The notes under the pieces were generated by a model that was not told the DNA's origin, did not search any database, and was given only the letters and a program-made list of their open reading frames with translations. Source: CAZMGD01 sp964565705 (GTDB lineage: Bacteria > Actinomycetota > Acidimicrobiia > Acidimicrobiales > Ilumatobacteraceae). Taken from it: a DNA stretch of 64,000 bases. This document shows, piece by piece, positions 23,575-32,532 of this stretch. The stretch is taken from assembly GCA_964565705.1 (NCBI GenBank), contig CAZMGD010000002.1, forward strand, positions 18,608-82,607, written 5' to 3'. The translations under genes were made by a program, and so were the position numbers. Numbering within the stretch: the stretch's first letter is position 1; each line of letters starts with the position of its first letter.

Positions 23575-24633
23575 ATGACCATCGAACTGGACAGTGAGCA
23601 CGCCCGCGAGCGCCTCGGCTCGTGGTTGACTGATCGACTCGACTGCGGCGCCGTGACCGTCGGCGAGTTCAGCAGGCCGAAGAGCGGCTTCTCCGCGGAG
23701 ACGGCGATCTTCGACGCCGAGACCGCCGCCGGTCCACGCAAGCTCGTGCTCCGTCGCGAGGTGCCCGATCCGGCGGTGTACCCACAGCAGGTGCCTGGAC
23801 TGGATGTCGAGATCGACATCCAGTACCGCACGATGGCGCTGCTGCACGAGCACGCGCCGGTGCCGCTCGCTCCGCTGATCGGCTACGAATCCGACGCCGA
23901 CGTGCTCGGCGCGCCGTTCTTCGTCATGGGCTTCGTCGGCGGCGACGTGCCGACCGAGAGCCCGCCCTACCCCGAACTCGGCTTCTTCATGGACGCCTCG
24001 CCGGAGCAGCGCCGACAGATGGTCGACCGCGGGCTGGCCCAGGTGGCGGCGATCCACGCCCTCGACCTCGGCACCGTCGACCTCGGATGGCTGCACCCCG
24101 TCGGGGAGACGCCGGGCACCGCCCAGCAAGTCGCCCTCTGGCGGCGCTACGCGGAGACCGAGCTGCGCGGTCGCGAGCACCCGCTGATGATCGACACCTA
24201 CGACTGGTTGCAGGCCAACCTGCCGGCCGATGAGTCCGTCGGTCTGTGCTGGGGTGACGCTCGCCCGGGGAACATCATCTGGCAGGACTTCGAGCCGGCC
24301 TGCCTCACCGACTTCGAAGCGGTGTCGATCGGCTCGCCGATCCAGGACCTCGGCTGGTGGCTGATGTTCGACCGCACGATGCACCCCGACGGGTCCCGCC
24401 TGCCAGGCGACCCCGAGCGCGCCGAGCAGATCGCGATGTACGAGACCCACACCGGCCGCGACGCCGCCGGTGTCGGGTTCCACGAGGTCTTCGCCGGCGC
24501 CCGCTACGCGGCGATCGTCGTGCGGGTGATGAACCGGCTGGTGGATCGCGGCGACCTCGATCCGGGGCAGACGGTCTGGTTGAACAACCCAGCGGTCGAC
24601 GCGCTCGCCGCGATCGTGGACGAGCGAGGATGA
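23575..24633 (+). CDS. aminoglycoside-phosphotransferase-fold kinase (ACAD10-N-like)
   Basis: A 352-residue APH-family protein. FSRPKSGFSAETAIFDA is the glycine-rich loop, KLVLRRE holds the ATP-binding residue, FFVMGFVGGD is the hinge, CWGDARPGNIIW the catalytic loop (Asp and Asn) and CLTDFEAVSIGSPIQDLGWWLMFDR the metal-binding segment. Family members near acyl-CoA metabolism phosphorylate hydroxyacyl-CoAs or unknown small molecules; no drug resistance role can be inferred. The ATG at 23575 is 15 bases after TAGGGT (23554-23559). It overlaps the next gene by ATGA, so the two probably act together. Confidence 0.88.
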   Translation: MTIELDSEHARERLGSWLTDRLDCGAVTVGEFSRPKSGFSAETAIFDAETAAGPRKLVLRREVPDPAVYPQQVPGLDVEIDIQYRTMALLHEHAPVPLAPLIGYESDADVLGAPFFVMGFVGGDVPTESPPYPELGFFMDASPEQRRQMVDRGLAQVAAIHALDLGTVDLGWLHPVGETPGTAQQVALWRRYAETELRGREHPLMIDTYDWLQANLPADESVGLCWGDARPGNIIWQDFEPACLTDFEAVSIGSPIQDLGWWLMFDRTMHPDGSRLPGDPERAEQIAMYETHTGRDAAGVGFHEVFAGARYAAIVVRVMNRLVDRGDLDPGQTVWLNNPAVDALAAIVDERG

Positions 24634-25568
24634 CGATGCACCCCGACGACGAGTTCCACCCGCCGACGTCCGACGACCCGTACTGGACCGAGACCTGCTG
24701 GTTCACGTTCACCGTGCCCGAGCGCCGCCTGTCGGGCCAGCTGTACCCGTTCTTCCGCCGGAACCAGGGCGTCGCCGCCGGCGGCGCGTACTTCTGGGAC
24801 GACCAGGGCGACCAGATGTGGAACTGCCTGTACGCCAAGAACTTCTGGCACCTCCCGATCCCCGACCAACCGCTCTCGGCCATCACGCTGCCGAACGGCA
24901 TCCGCTACCGGGTGCTCGAGCCCCAGCAGCGATACGCGATCGGCTACGACGACCCCGACGGCGGTGACGAGCTGCACGTCTCGCTGACGTTCGACGCGGT
25001 GACCCCTCCGCACTATCTCGGCCAATCGCACCTCGACCAGCCGGGTCGCTACACGGGCACGATCGTGTTGCGCGGCGAGGAGATCCCGGTCGACTCCTAC
25101 GGGTTCCGCGACCGGTCGTGGGGGGTGCGCTCGCAGTTCGGGCGGGGCCTCACCAGCTCACCCGCCCGCCACGGTGGCTACAGCTACGCGACCCAGTCGG
25201 CGGACGACGCGTTCCACACGATCACGATGGACTTCGGCTCGGGGATGAGCTCGATCCACGGCTACCTGCTGCTGGACGGGACGTGGTCCAAGCTCCGGTC
25301 GGCCACGCGCACTGTCGTCGAGCGCTCGCCCGACACCGCGTTCCAGACCAGGGTGGTCATCGACGGCGTGGACGAGCTCGGCCGCGAGCTGCACGCCGAG
25401 GGCCGCTGCCTGAACCGGCTCGGCTTCTTCATCAACCCGAACATGTGGACCGTCAACTGCCTCACCGAGTGGACGTTCAACGGGATCACGACGTTCGGCG
25501 AGGATCACGACAACTGGAGCGCGTCGGCGATCCGCGAGTTCGCCCGCGGCCAGCTCTTCGGCTCGTAA
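24630..25568 (+). CDS. DUF7064/DUF7065-like beta-rich protein
   Basis: A 312-residue protein full of aromatic residues and short strands (WTETCWFTFTVPERRLSGQL, FWHLPIP, GFRDRSWGVRSQF, NPNMWTVNCLTEWTF). The layout resembles the AttH/CrtC (hydroxyneurosporene hydratase-like) double beta-barrel and the DUF7064/7065 proteins of actinobacteria. The start ATG overlaps the kinase stop, and the stop TAA lies inside the -10 box of the next gene. A distant paralogue at 50982-52109 shares the DRSWG core and general plan. Enzyme or lipid-binding role unknown. Confidence 0.72.
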   Translation: MTMHPDDEFHPPTSDDPYWTETCWFTFTVPERRLSGQLYPFFRRNQGVAAGGAYFWDDQGDQMWNCLYAKNFWHLPIPDQPLSAITLPNGIRYRVLEPQQRYAIGYDDPDGGDELHVSLTFDAVTPPHYLGQSHLDQPGRYTGTIVLRGEEIPVDSYGFRDRSWGVRSQFGRGLTSSPARHGGYSYATQSADDAFHTITMDFGSGMSSIHGYLLLDGTWSKLRSATRTVVERSPDTAFQTRVVIDGVDELGRELHAEGRCLNRLGFFINPNMWTVNCLTEWTFNGITTFGEDHDNWSASAIREFARGQLFGS

Positions 25569-25579
25569 GGTCGCTGAAC

Positions 25580-25843
25580 GTGAGCATCCTGGCCTGGACC
25601 TTCGTCGGGTTCTTCGCCGGCCTGCTGGCCCGCTGGATCGTCAAGGATGACCGCCAGGGCTGCCTCTACACGATCGCCATCGGAATCCTCGGCGCGCTGA
25701 TCGGCGGTGCGATCATGCAGCTCGCCGGCGGCAGCGGCGTCAACGACTTCGACATCCGCTCGATCCTCGTCGCCGCGCTCGGCGCGATCCTGTTGCTGCT
25801 CGTGCTCCAGGCCATCGCCGGCCGCAGGCACCGCCGTTCCTAG
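25580..25843 (+). CDS. GlsB/YeaQ/YmgE family stress-response membrane protein
   Basis: An 87-residue integral membrane protein: WTFVGFFAGLLARWIVK, then GCLYTIAIGILGALIGGAIMQ and ILVAALGAILLLLVLQAIAG, with the GxxAGxxAR start and the GxxGAxxGG core of the transglycosylase-associated/YeaQ family. Members are induced under stress; the molecular function is uncertain. Start GTG at 25580, eight bases after TAAGGT (25566-25571). That box includes the stop codon of the preceding gene, so transcription can begin at the end of the upstream frame. Confidence 0.85.
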   Translation: MSILAWTFVGFFAGLLARWIVKDDRQGCLYTIAIGILGALIGGAIMQLAGGSGVNDFDIRSILVAALGAILLLLVLQAIAGRRHRRS

Positions 25844-26259
25844 CGGGCCGCGATCCCGTAGGCGTGCGTCGGGCGGAGGGTGACGACGACGCGCTGCTCG
25901 CTGACCATCGCCTCCCGGTACTCGTCCCAGTCCGGATGCTCGCCGGCGATGCGGCGATACAGGTCGACGAGCGCCTCGGTCACCTCGTCGTCGACCGCCG
26001 CCGCCGGGCGTGTCACCGCCGCATCACCGTCCAGCACGACGTACGACCAGAAGTCCGGCGTGCTGACGTACATCGTCAGCCGTGCGTCGCGGCGGAGGTT
26101 GCGCACCTTGGCTCGCGTCTCGGTGGCGGAGAACACGATCGCGTCGCCGTCCACGCGAAACGTCACGTTGGATGGCTGTGGCCGACCGTCGCGCTTCAGC
26201 GTGATCGCCACCCCGTTGTTGGTGCGCGATGCGTACTCCAGTGCTTCGGTGACGTCCAA
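25840..26259 (-). CDS. PPOX-class F420/FMN-dependent protein
   Basis: A 139-residue split-barrel flavin or F420-binding protein: GVAITLKRDGRPQPSNVTFRV, IVFSATETRAKVRNLRRD and ARLTMYVSTPDFWSYVVLDGDA match PPOX-class F420-dependent enzymes. The start is TTG at 26257-26259: no ATG or GTG is available, and a strong GAGGAGG site overlapping the stop of the LLM gene stands five bases ahead. It is therefore the second gene of an operon with the LLM oxidoreductase, consistent with shared F420 chemistry. The 3' end overlaps the convergent gene by four bases. Confidence 0.85.
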   Translation of the reverse strand: MDVTEALEYASRTNNGVAITLKRDGRPQPSNVTFRVDGDAIVFSATETRAKVRNLRRDARLTMYVSTPDFWSYVVLDGDAAVTRPAAAVDDEVTEALVDLYRRIAGEHPDWDEYREAMVSEQRVVVTLRPTHAYGIAAR

Positions 26260-26268
26260 CGTGCCTCC

Positions 26269-27303
26269 TCAGAACGCGGGGATCACCTCGGCACCGTAGC
26301 GACGGATCATCGTCGCCAGCTCGTCGAACGAGCCCATCGTCGACGAGAGGCCGGAGCCCGCCGGCAGGCCGGCGCCGAACGCGGCGTGCACGTGGTCGCA
26401 CCCGGTCAGCTCGCGGTAGCGCTGGATCTGGGCGATGACGTCGTCGGGCGAACCCCACAGCAGGCGGTCGTCGGCGATCTCGGCGGGTGACACGTCCTCG
26501 CCTTCGTCGATGCGGCGGAACAGCTCGCGCTCGACGTCGTCCTCGACCGACTCGCGCCAGTGCTCCATCAGCCCGCCGACGTAGGCGGGCAGCACCTCGC
26601 GCTCGACCTGGGCCCGGTCGGCGCCGACCCACGCGTAGCGGCGCAGGATCCAGTCCGCCGGTCGGCCGGTGGCCGCCCGCGCCTCGCGGTAGGCGGCGAG
26701 GCACGACTGCGCCTTGGCGAGCGACTGCACCGGGCCGCAGAGCCAGGCGTCGCCGAGGCGCGCTGCCCGCTCGATCGCGGCGTCGGCCACGCCGGCGACC
26801 CACAGCGGCGGGTGCGGCTGCTGGATCACCCGCGGGTACACGGTCAGCTCCGGGAACCGGTGGTAGCGCCCCTCGTAGGAGGTCTGCTCCTCGGTCCACA
26901 CCAGCCGCAGGATCTCCAGCGCTTCGGTCATCCGCCCGCCGCGCTCGCCGAACACCGAGCCGTGCACCTCGTACTCCAGCGGCCACCAGCCGAGGCCGAC
27001 GCCGAGGCTGATCCGCCCGCCCGAGAGCTCGTCGATCGTCGCGACCTGCTCGGCGACGCGCACCGGGTGGTGCACCGGCAACTGGAAGATGCCGGTGCCG
27101 ACCCGCAGCGTCTCGGTGCGGACGGCCACCGCGGCAAGGAACGTGAGCGGATCGCTCATGTTGCCGGGCAGGAAGTGATGGTGGCCGACCGTCGCCGTGT
27201 CGAACCCGGCCTCCTCGGCGATGCGGGCCAGCTCGAACGTCTGGCGGTAGGGATCCTTCGCTGTGGGGTCGCGCAGGATCGGGAGCGACATGGAGAACTT
27301 CAT
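26269..27303 (-). CDS. LLM class F420-dependent oxidoreductase
   Basis: A 344-residue TIM-barrel enzyme of the luciferase-like monooxygenase superfamily. FELARIAEEAGFDTATVGHHHFLPG, LRVGTGIFQLPVHHPVRVAEQVATIDELSGGRISLGVGLGW and PPLWVAGVADAAIERAARLGDAWLC are the standard segments. It is probably F420- or FMN-dependent; substrate unknown. The ATG at 27301-27303 gives the usual N terminus. It is followed nine bases later by the PPOX gene. It may be co-transcribed with the DrrAB genes upstream (gap 21 bp). Confidence 0.9.
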   Translation of the reverse strand: MKFSMSLPILRDPTAKDPYRQTFELARIAEEAGFDTATVGHHHFLPGNMSDPLTFLAAVAVRTETLRVGTGIFQLPVHHPVRVAEQVATIDELSGGRISLGVGLGWWPLEYEVHGSVFGERGGRMTEALEILRLVWTEEQTSYEGRYHRFPELTVYPRVIQQPHPPLWVAGVADAAIERAARLGDAWLCGPVQSLAKAQSCLAAYREARAATGRPADWILRRYAWVGADRAQVEREVLPAYVGGLMEHWRESVEDDVERELFRRIDEGEDVSPAEIADDRLLWGSPDDVIAQIQRYRELTGCDHVHAAFGAGLPAGSGLSSTMGSFDELATMIRRYGAEVIPAF

Positions 27304-27324
27304 CGCGCCCGAACCTACGCGGCG

Positions 27325-28179
27325 TCAGTCCGTCGTCCGCTTCCGGAGCAGGTGGATGCTCGCGGGGACGGCGATGGCGAGGATCACCGCGACCGAGATG
27401 AACGACATCAGGACCGGGTGCTCGGCCGGCCAGACGCCGGAGTCCTTCGCCGGGTTCGGATTGCCCATCAGCTCGCGGCATGCGCCGGCCACGGCCGAGA
27501 CCGGGTTCCAGTCGGCGATCACCCGCATCCACGTCGGCAGGCCGTCGGTGGGCACGAAGCAACTGGAGATGAACGCGGTCGGGAACAGCACGAGCAGGGC
27601 GACTCCCTGCGCTGATTCAGGGTCGTGCACCACCATCCCGAGGCACGCGGTGACCCAGCTCAGCGACCATGCGAACAGCACGGCCACGCCGAGCGCGGCG
27701 AGCGTGCCGGGCAGGCCGTTGTCGGGTCGCCAGCCGATGAACCAGCCGGTGATGCACACGATCGACGCGCACAGGATGCTCGCCAGGAGATCCGACGCCG
27801 TGCGGCCGACGAGGATCGCACTGCGCGACATCGGCAGCGTCCGGAAGCGGTTGATCACGCCGGTGCTGAGGTCGGAGCTGAGCCCGACTGCGGTGCCCAT
27901 CGCTGCGGTGGTCAGGTTCATCGTGACCAGGCCACCGATGGCGAAGTCCTTGTAGCTGCCACCGGCGATCGTCATCGCCGACCCGAAGATCGTGACGAAC
28001 AGCACGGTGAACAGGACCGGTTGGATCGTGGCGTCGGACAGCTGGGCCGGCTCGCGCCGGACGTGGATCAGGTTGCGACGGGTGAGCACGCCGACCGTTC
28101 GCAGCCAGGCGGTGAAGCGCCCAGCGCCGACCTGCTCGGTGCGCGTGGGTGCTGATGTGGCGATCGTCGCCGTGGTCAT
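27325..28179 (-). CDS. ABC-2 type permease, DrrB-like (second system)
   Basis: A 284-residue membrane protein with about six spans: cytoplasmic start LRTVGVLTRRNLIHVRREPAQL, the motif VINRFRTLPMSRSAILVGRTASDLL, and NPVSAVAGACRELMGNPNP before the last span, as in DrrB. It starts at an ATG overlapping the ATPase stop (ATGA). The system is divergently placed from a TetR regulator, which suggests inducible export of a hydrophobic compound. Confidence 0.9.
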   Translation of the reverse strand: MTTATIATSAPTRTEQVGAGRFTAWLRTVGVLTRRNLIHVRREPAQLSDATIQPVLFTVLFVTIFGSAMTIAGGSYKDFAIGGLVTMNLTTAAMGTAVGLSSDLSTGVINRFRTLPMSRSAILVGRTASDLLASILCASIVCITGWFIGWRPDNGLPGTLAALGVAVLFAWSLSWVTACLGMVVHDPESAQGVALLVLFPTAFISSCFVPTDGLPTWMRVIADWNPVSAVAGACRELMGNPNPAKDSGVWPAEHPVLMSFISVAVILAIAVPASIHLLRKRTTD

Positions 28180-29141
28180 GACAGGACCTCCTCGGGGGTT
28201 GCGTCGTCGGTCGGGCGCCCGGTGAGCGCGAAGAACACATCGTCGAGCGACGGGCGGTGCACGGCGACGTCATCGACGGCGATGCCGGCGTCGTCGAGCG
28301 CTCGGACCACGGCGGTGACGAGACCCGGCCCGACGGTGATCGGCGCGTGCAGGCGGCGGCCGTCGGCCGAGACCGAGACCTCGCCGGTCACGAGAGGGGC
28401 GAGCGCTGCCGCAGCACCGGTGTCCGGTCCGGCGAGCACCACCTCCAGCTGCTCACCACCGACCGCTGTCTTCAGGTCGCGGGCCGACCCCTTGGCGATG
28501 ACCCGGCCGTGGTCGATGACGATGATCTCGTCGGCGAGCTGGTCGGCCTCGTCGAGGTACTGCGTCGTGAGCAGCAGCGTCGTGCCGTCGCCGACGAGTG
28601 CCCGGATGATGTCCCACATCCGCAGCCGGCTGGTCGGGTCGAGCCCGGTGGTCGGCTCGTCGAGGAACAGCACCGGTGGGCGGGTCATGAGGCTCGCTCC
28701 CAGGTCGAGGCGCCGGCGCATGCCGCCGGAGTAGCCCTTGACCTGGCGATCGGCGGCGTCGGTCAGGTCGAACTCGCGCAACAGCTCGGCGGCGCGCTGC
28801 GCTGCGGCCTTGCGGTGGAGGCCGGACAGCTCGCCGATGAGCACGAGGTTCTGGCGGCCGGTCAGCACCTCGTCCACGGACGCGTCCTGGCCGGTCACAC
28901 CGATCAGGTGGCGCACGGTGTGGGCGTCGCTGACGACGTCGTGGCCCATGATCCGGGCGCTGCCGCCGTCGGGCACGGTCATCGTGGTGAGCATGCGGAC
29001 GGTCGTGGACTTGCCGGCGCCGTTCGGGCCGAGCACGCCGAGGATCCGGCCGTGCTCGACGGCCAGGTCGACGCCGTCGACGGCGAGATGGTCGCCGTAT
29101 CGCTTGCGGAGGCCGACGGCCTCGATGATGGGGGTTGACAC
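28176..29141 (-). CDS. ABC exporter ATP-binding protein, DrrA-like (second system)
   Basis: A 321-residue ATPase with Walker A GPNGAGKST, signature YSGGMRRRLDLG, Walker B VLFLDEPTTGLD, switch TTQYLDEADQLA and a DrrA-type C terminus (RPSLDDVFFALTG). Same length as the first DrrA-like protein at 10384 and clearly paralogous. GTG start at 29139-29141 with an AGGAG site seven bases ahead; the likely -10 (TAAGCC, minus strand) overlaps the first TetR operator at 29160, so the divergent regulator should repress it. Confidence 0.92.
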   Translation of the reverse strand: MSTPIIEAVGLRKRYGDHLAVDGVDLAVEHGRILGVLGPNGAGKSTTVRMLTTMTVPDGGSARIMGHDVVSDAHTVRHLIGVTGQDASVDEVLTGRQNLVLIGELSGLHRKAAAQRAAELLREFDLTDAADRQVKGYSGGMRRRLDLGASLMTRPPVLFLDEPTTGLDPTSRLRMWDIIRALVGDGTTLLLTTQYLDEADQLADEIIVIDHGRVIAKGSARDLKTAVGGEQLEVVLAGPDTGAAAALAPLVTGEVSVSADGRRLHAPITVGPGLVTAVVRALDDAGIAVDDVAVHRPSLDDVFFALTGRPTDDATPEEVLS

Positions 29142-29159
29142 TTCGATCTCCTAGGCTTA

Positions 29160-29220
29160 CTTGCCGACCGGCAAGGAACTTCCTTGCCGTACGGTAAGCG
29201 CGAACTAGCCGGTCGTCAAG
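29160..29220. promoter_or_regulatory. three phased TetR operators between drrA-like gene and tetR
   Basis: Three 16-bp dyads share the pattern CTTGCCG-NN-CGGCAAG: site 1 at 29160-29175 (centre AC, perfect arms), site 2 at 29183-29198 (centre TA, one mismatch), site 3 at 29205-29220 (centre GT, two mismatches). Centres are 23 and 22 bp apart, so they lie on nearly the same helical face. Sites overlap the start regions of both divergent genes. Confidence 0.8.
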
Positions 29221-29233
29221 TAAGTTGTGTCAT

Positions 29234-29812
29234 GTGGCCGAGCCAACCACCCGCGAGCGGATCCTCGACGTCGCCGCGACGCTCTTCATCACGCAGGGAT
29301 ACGACGGCACGTCCCTGCGCGAGATCGCCGACGAGATGGGCTTCACCAAGGCAGCGCTCTACTACCACTTCCCGAGCAAGGAGGACTTGCTGCGGGCCCT
29401 GATCGAACCGTTCACCGACATCGCCCAGGGGATGGGTGAGCGGCTGACCAAGGCGCAAGACGTCGAGGAGTGGGCCGACGCGCTGGCGTGGATGGTCGAC
29501 CAGGCGTTGGAGCACCTGCGCGTGTTCTCGCTGCTCGAACGCAACCGGGGGGCGGTCCGGGTGCTCGCCGAGGATTCCGACTTCTTCCAGGACCACGAGC
29601 ACTGGCACGAGCAGCTGGAGGTTGCGATCGACCGGCTCGCCGTCACGTTCGAGGACCGGGTCCGGCTCGTGTGCACGCTCGCCGTCGTCGCCGGCTTCGA
29701 CGACTTCGGTGGCAGCCCGATGATGGAGAGCGATCCGGACGGGGTGCGCGAGCACCTCGGCGCCGTGACCCGCCAGATCCTGGGCCTGCCGAAGGCTCGC
29801 CGGTCGCGCTGA
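29234..29812 (+). CDS. TetR/AcrR family regulator of the adjacent exporter
   Basis: A 192-residue regulator: TTRERILDVAATLFITQGYDGTSLREIADEMGFTKAALYYHFPSKEDLLRAL is a complete TetR helix-turn-helix, followed by a helical ligand-binding domain. I prefer the GTG at 29234 because TAAGTT (29221-29226) stands seven bases before it; the GTG at 29225 would overlap the -10. It is divergent from the DrrAB-like exporter and from the triple operator that both share, so autoregulation and repression of the exporter are expected. Confidence 0.92.
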   Translation: MAEPTTRERILDVAATLFITQGYDGTSLREIADEMGFTKAALYYHFPSKEDLLRALIEPFTDIAQGMGERLTKAQDVEEWADALAWMVDQALEHLRVFSLLERNRGAVRVLAEDSDFFQDHEHWHEQLEVAIDRLAVTFEDRVRLVCTLAVVAGFDDFGGSPMMESDPDGVREHLGAVTRQILGLPKARRSR

Positions 29813-29813
29813 C

Positions 29814-31547
29814 TCAACCCTTCGCGTCGGACCAGCGGTCGACGATCGCGACATCGGCGACGAAGCGCACCGAACGGTCCGGCGCCCAGCGCGCTGCCGT
29901 GTCCTGGAGGGCGTCGACGACCATCACCGCCGCGTCCTCGCCGACATCGCTCGGCACGTGCAGCAGCAGTTCGTCGTGGAGGCACAGCACGATCCCGCCG
30001 TCGGTGCCCGCCAGACGCGACCGGACGATCGCCGCCCACATCTTGAACAGTTCGGCCGCCGCGCCTTGGATCGCCGCGTTACGCGCGTAGCGACCACGCG
30101 CGGCCGCTCGTCGCCGAGCTTCGCGTTCGTCGATCCCGGGCTCGTCGACCGGGCCCAACCGGACGAGCCGCCCGCCGTAGGTGCGCAGGTCACGTCCGAC
30201 CTGACCGGCGACGTCAGCCTCGCGGAGGAACGTCATCGCGACGGGGTACGTCGCTTCCAGGCGGCGCAGCGCTCGGGCGCCGTGACCCGTCGTCTGGCCG
30301 TACATGGCGCCGAGCACGGCAACCTTCGCTGTCGCCCGATCGACGCCCAGTTCGGTCGCCACCGGCAGGTACAGGTCGACGTCACGCGTCGCTCGCGCGA
30401 GCGCGCCGTCCCCCGACACCGCGGCCAGCACCCGCGGCTCGATCTGGCCGAGGTCAGCGCGGACGAACACGAAGCCGGGCTCGGCGATCACCGCCGGACG
30501 GAGATCCGAGGGCAGGTTGTGCAGGCCAGCGGTCGCCGTCATCCGTCCCGCAGCCCCGTCTGAGCCGGTCCACTCGCCGCGCAAGCGCCGGTCCTCACCG
30601 ACGTTCGCGTCCAGCCAGGCGTAGCCGAACGTCGTCGCGATCCGCTCCGCCTTACGCCAGGCGAGGAGGTCGTCGACGATCGGGTGCTGGCCGCGCATCG
30701 ATTCGAGTCGCCAGGCCCGGGTGTCGGACACCTCGATGCCCGTAGCTCGCAGCAGCGACTTGACGTGCCCGGGGTTGCGGAGCAGGTACGACGTGCCCGC
30801 CGGCGCGTGCCGCAGCACAGCGGCGTCGCGTGCGTTGCGCGCTGCGTCTGCCTCGGCCTCCGATCGGGGCCGAGGCCCGATGAAGCCCGCGATGATCCGC
30901 TCGGCTTCGCCGACGTCCAACGGGAGCCCGGCCGTCGCCAGTTCCGCGCACAGCAATTCGGCGGCGGACTCCGAGCGAGCGACCGTCACCGCCATCGGGC
31001 GATCGACCAGCTGCTCGACAAGGGTGGCCTGGCGACGGGCGACGTCGAGAGCGAGCCCCGCCCACGTCGCGAGCGACGTCGGATCCGATCGCCACCGCTC
31101 ATCGGCCCAGGCTGCGTTCAGGTGGCCGTCGCCGCGAACCGGTCCGTCGTCCGTCGTGTCCTCTGCGGCGCCGAAGGTGAACAGGTCGGCGGGTCGCTCA
31201 CTCCGGGCGCGCTCGGGTGGTTCGAGGCCTTGCCCGCCGGCCCAGATGGTGGCGGGGTCGGCCCGCCAACCGCCGAACAGCAGGCGGTGCACGGCGACGA
31301 GGTCCCACGACGTCGTCAGCCTCACGCCGGCGACCAGCGACTGGCGGGCGGTCTCGGCTGACCAGATCGCCCAACGCGGGCGCAGCGCTTCGTCGACGCG
31401 GGCGAGCCAGTCGGCACCGCCGTCCTCGAGCACGATGGAACCGGAATCCGAGACGGCGATGCAGGCGCCGATGCCTGCCACCGATGCGAGCCCGACCAGG
31501 TCGCCGCGCTGCACGCCGAGCCGTCCGAGCCGCTCGACGATGTCCAT
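29814..31547 (-). CDS. family A DNA polymerase (actinobacterial 3'-5' exonuclease/polymerase type)
   Basis: A 577-residue protein, much shorter than DNA polymerase I. The polymerase domain is intact: motif A RADLGQIEPRVLA (Asp365), motif B RATAKVAVLGAMYG (Arg404, Lys408, Tyr416) and motif C LHDE (His524, Asp525). The N-terminal 200 residues correspond to the exonuclease region of this actinobacterial family, but I see no clear DEDD metal site (segments such as ARQSLVAGVRLTTSWDLVAVHRLL), so proofreading is doubtful. No 5' nuclease domain exists. Probably an accessory repair polymerase. Start ATG at 31545-31547; convergent with tetR. Confidence 0.87.
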   Translation of the reverse strand: MDIVERLGRLGVQRGDLVGLASVAGIGACIAVSDSGSIVLEDGGADWLARVDEALRPRWAIWSAETARQSLVAGVRLTTSWDLVAVHRLLFGGWRADPATIWAGGQGLEPPERARSERPADLFTFGAAEDTTDDGPVRGDGHLNAAWADERWRSDPTSLATWAGLALDVARRQATLVEQLVDRPMAVTVARSESAAELLCAELATAGLPLDVGEAERIIAGFIGPRPRSEAEADAARNARDAAVLRHAPAGTSYLLRNPGHVKSLLRATGIEVSDTRAWRLESMRGQHPIVDDLLAWRKAERIATTFGYAWLDANVGEDRRLRGEWTGSDGAAGRMTATAGLHNLPSDLRPAVIAEPGFVFVRADLGQIEPRVLAAVSGDGALARATRDVDLYLPVATELGVDRATAKVAVLGAMYGQTTGHGARALRRLEATYPVAMTFLREADVAGQVGRDLRTYGGRLVRLGPVDEPGIDEREARRRAAARGRYARNAAIQGAAAELFKMWAAIVRSRLAGTDGGIVLCLHDELLLHVPSDVGEDAAVMVVDALQDTAARWAPDRSVRFVADVAIVDRWSDAKG

Positions 31548-31605
31548 GTTCGGCACCCTGCCACACGCCTCAGCAGTCGGAGGTGGGTGGGTAGCGTCGC
31601 TGATC

Positions 31606-32520
31606 GTGCAGCAACCGATCACCCGCCGGGGGTGGATCCTGTTCGGGCTGATGGGCGCGATCTGGGGCGTGCCCTACCTGTTCATCAAGGTCGCGGTCGA
31701 GCACCTCGCGCCGCCGGTGGTCGTGTTCGGCCGGACCTCGATCGCCGCGGTCGTGCTCGTGCCGATCGCGCTCCACACCGGTGCCGTACGCGCCGCGCTG
31801 CCGCACTGGCGGCCGATCCTCGCCTTCGCCGCGCTGGAGATGGCGGGGCCGTGGCTGCTGCTGACCCACGCCGAGCAGCACCTCCCGTCGGGACTGACCG
31901 GGCTGCTGATCGCGTGTGTGCCGATCGTCGGCGCGATCGTGGCCTACCTGCTCGGTGACCACAGCGCGCTGCACCCCAAGCGGCTCCTCGGCATCGCCAT
32001 CGGGCTCGGCGGTGTGGCCCTGCTCGTCGCCGCCGACCTCGGCGGCAGCGGGGTGCCGTGGTGGAGCGTGGTCGAGGTGCTCCTGGTCTGCGTCGGCTAC
32101 GCGACCGCACCGTTCATCGCCAACCGCCGACTCGGCCACGTCCCGTCCCTCGGCGTCGTCGCCATCTCGCTGTCTGCCGTCGCGATCCTCTATGCCCCGT
32201 TCGCGTGGATCTCGCGTCCGGACGAGCCCCCGCCGGATGAGGCGTGGGCGGCGGTGGTCGCCCTGGCGTTGATCTGCACCGCGCTGGCGTTCGTCATCTT
32301 CTTCGCGTTGATCGCCGACATCGGTCCCGCCCGGGCCACGCTGATCACATTCGTGAACCCCGCTGTCGCCGTGATCGTCGGGGCGATCGTGCTCGACGAG
32401 CAGATCACCGCGGCGACGATCGCCGGCTTCGTGCTCGTGCTGGCGGGATGTTGGCTGTCCACCCGCCAGCCGACGCCGGACGCAGCTGCGCCGGAGCTGA
32501 CCGACGAGATGGTGCGCTGA
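31606..32520 (+). CDS. EamA/DMT family transporter
   Basis: A 304-residue membrane protein with about ten spans in two EamA repeats: GWILFGLMGAIWGVPYLFIKVAVEHLAPP opens the first, SVVEVLLVCVGYATAPFIANRRL the second, and the C-terminal ATLITFVNPAVAVIVGAIVLDEQITAATIAGFVLVLAG is typical of the RhaT/YdcZ-like DMT exporters. Substrate unknown. GTG start at 31606, eight bases after TAGCGT (31592-31597). Confidence 0.9.
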   Translation: MQQPITRRGWILFGLMGAIWGVPYLFIKVAVEHLAPPVVVFGRTSIAAVVLVPIALHTGAVRAALPHWRPILAFAALEMAGPWLLLTHAEQHLPSGLTGLLIACVPIVGAIVAYLLGDHSALHPKRLLGIAIGLGGVALLVAADLGGSGVPWWSVVEVLLVCVGYATAPFIANRRLGHVPSLGVVAISLSAVAILYAPFAWISRPDEPPPDEAWAAVVALALICTALAFVIFFALIADIGPARATLITFVNPAVAVIVGAIVLDEQITAATIAGFVLVLAGCWLSTRQPTPDAAAPELTDEMVR

Positions 32521-32532
32521 GCGTTCACCGGC

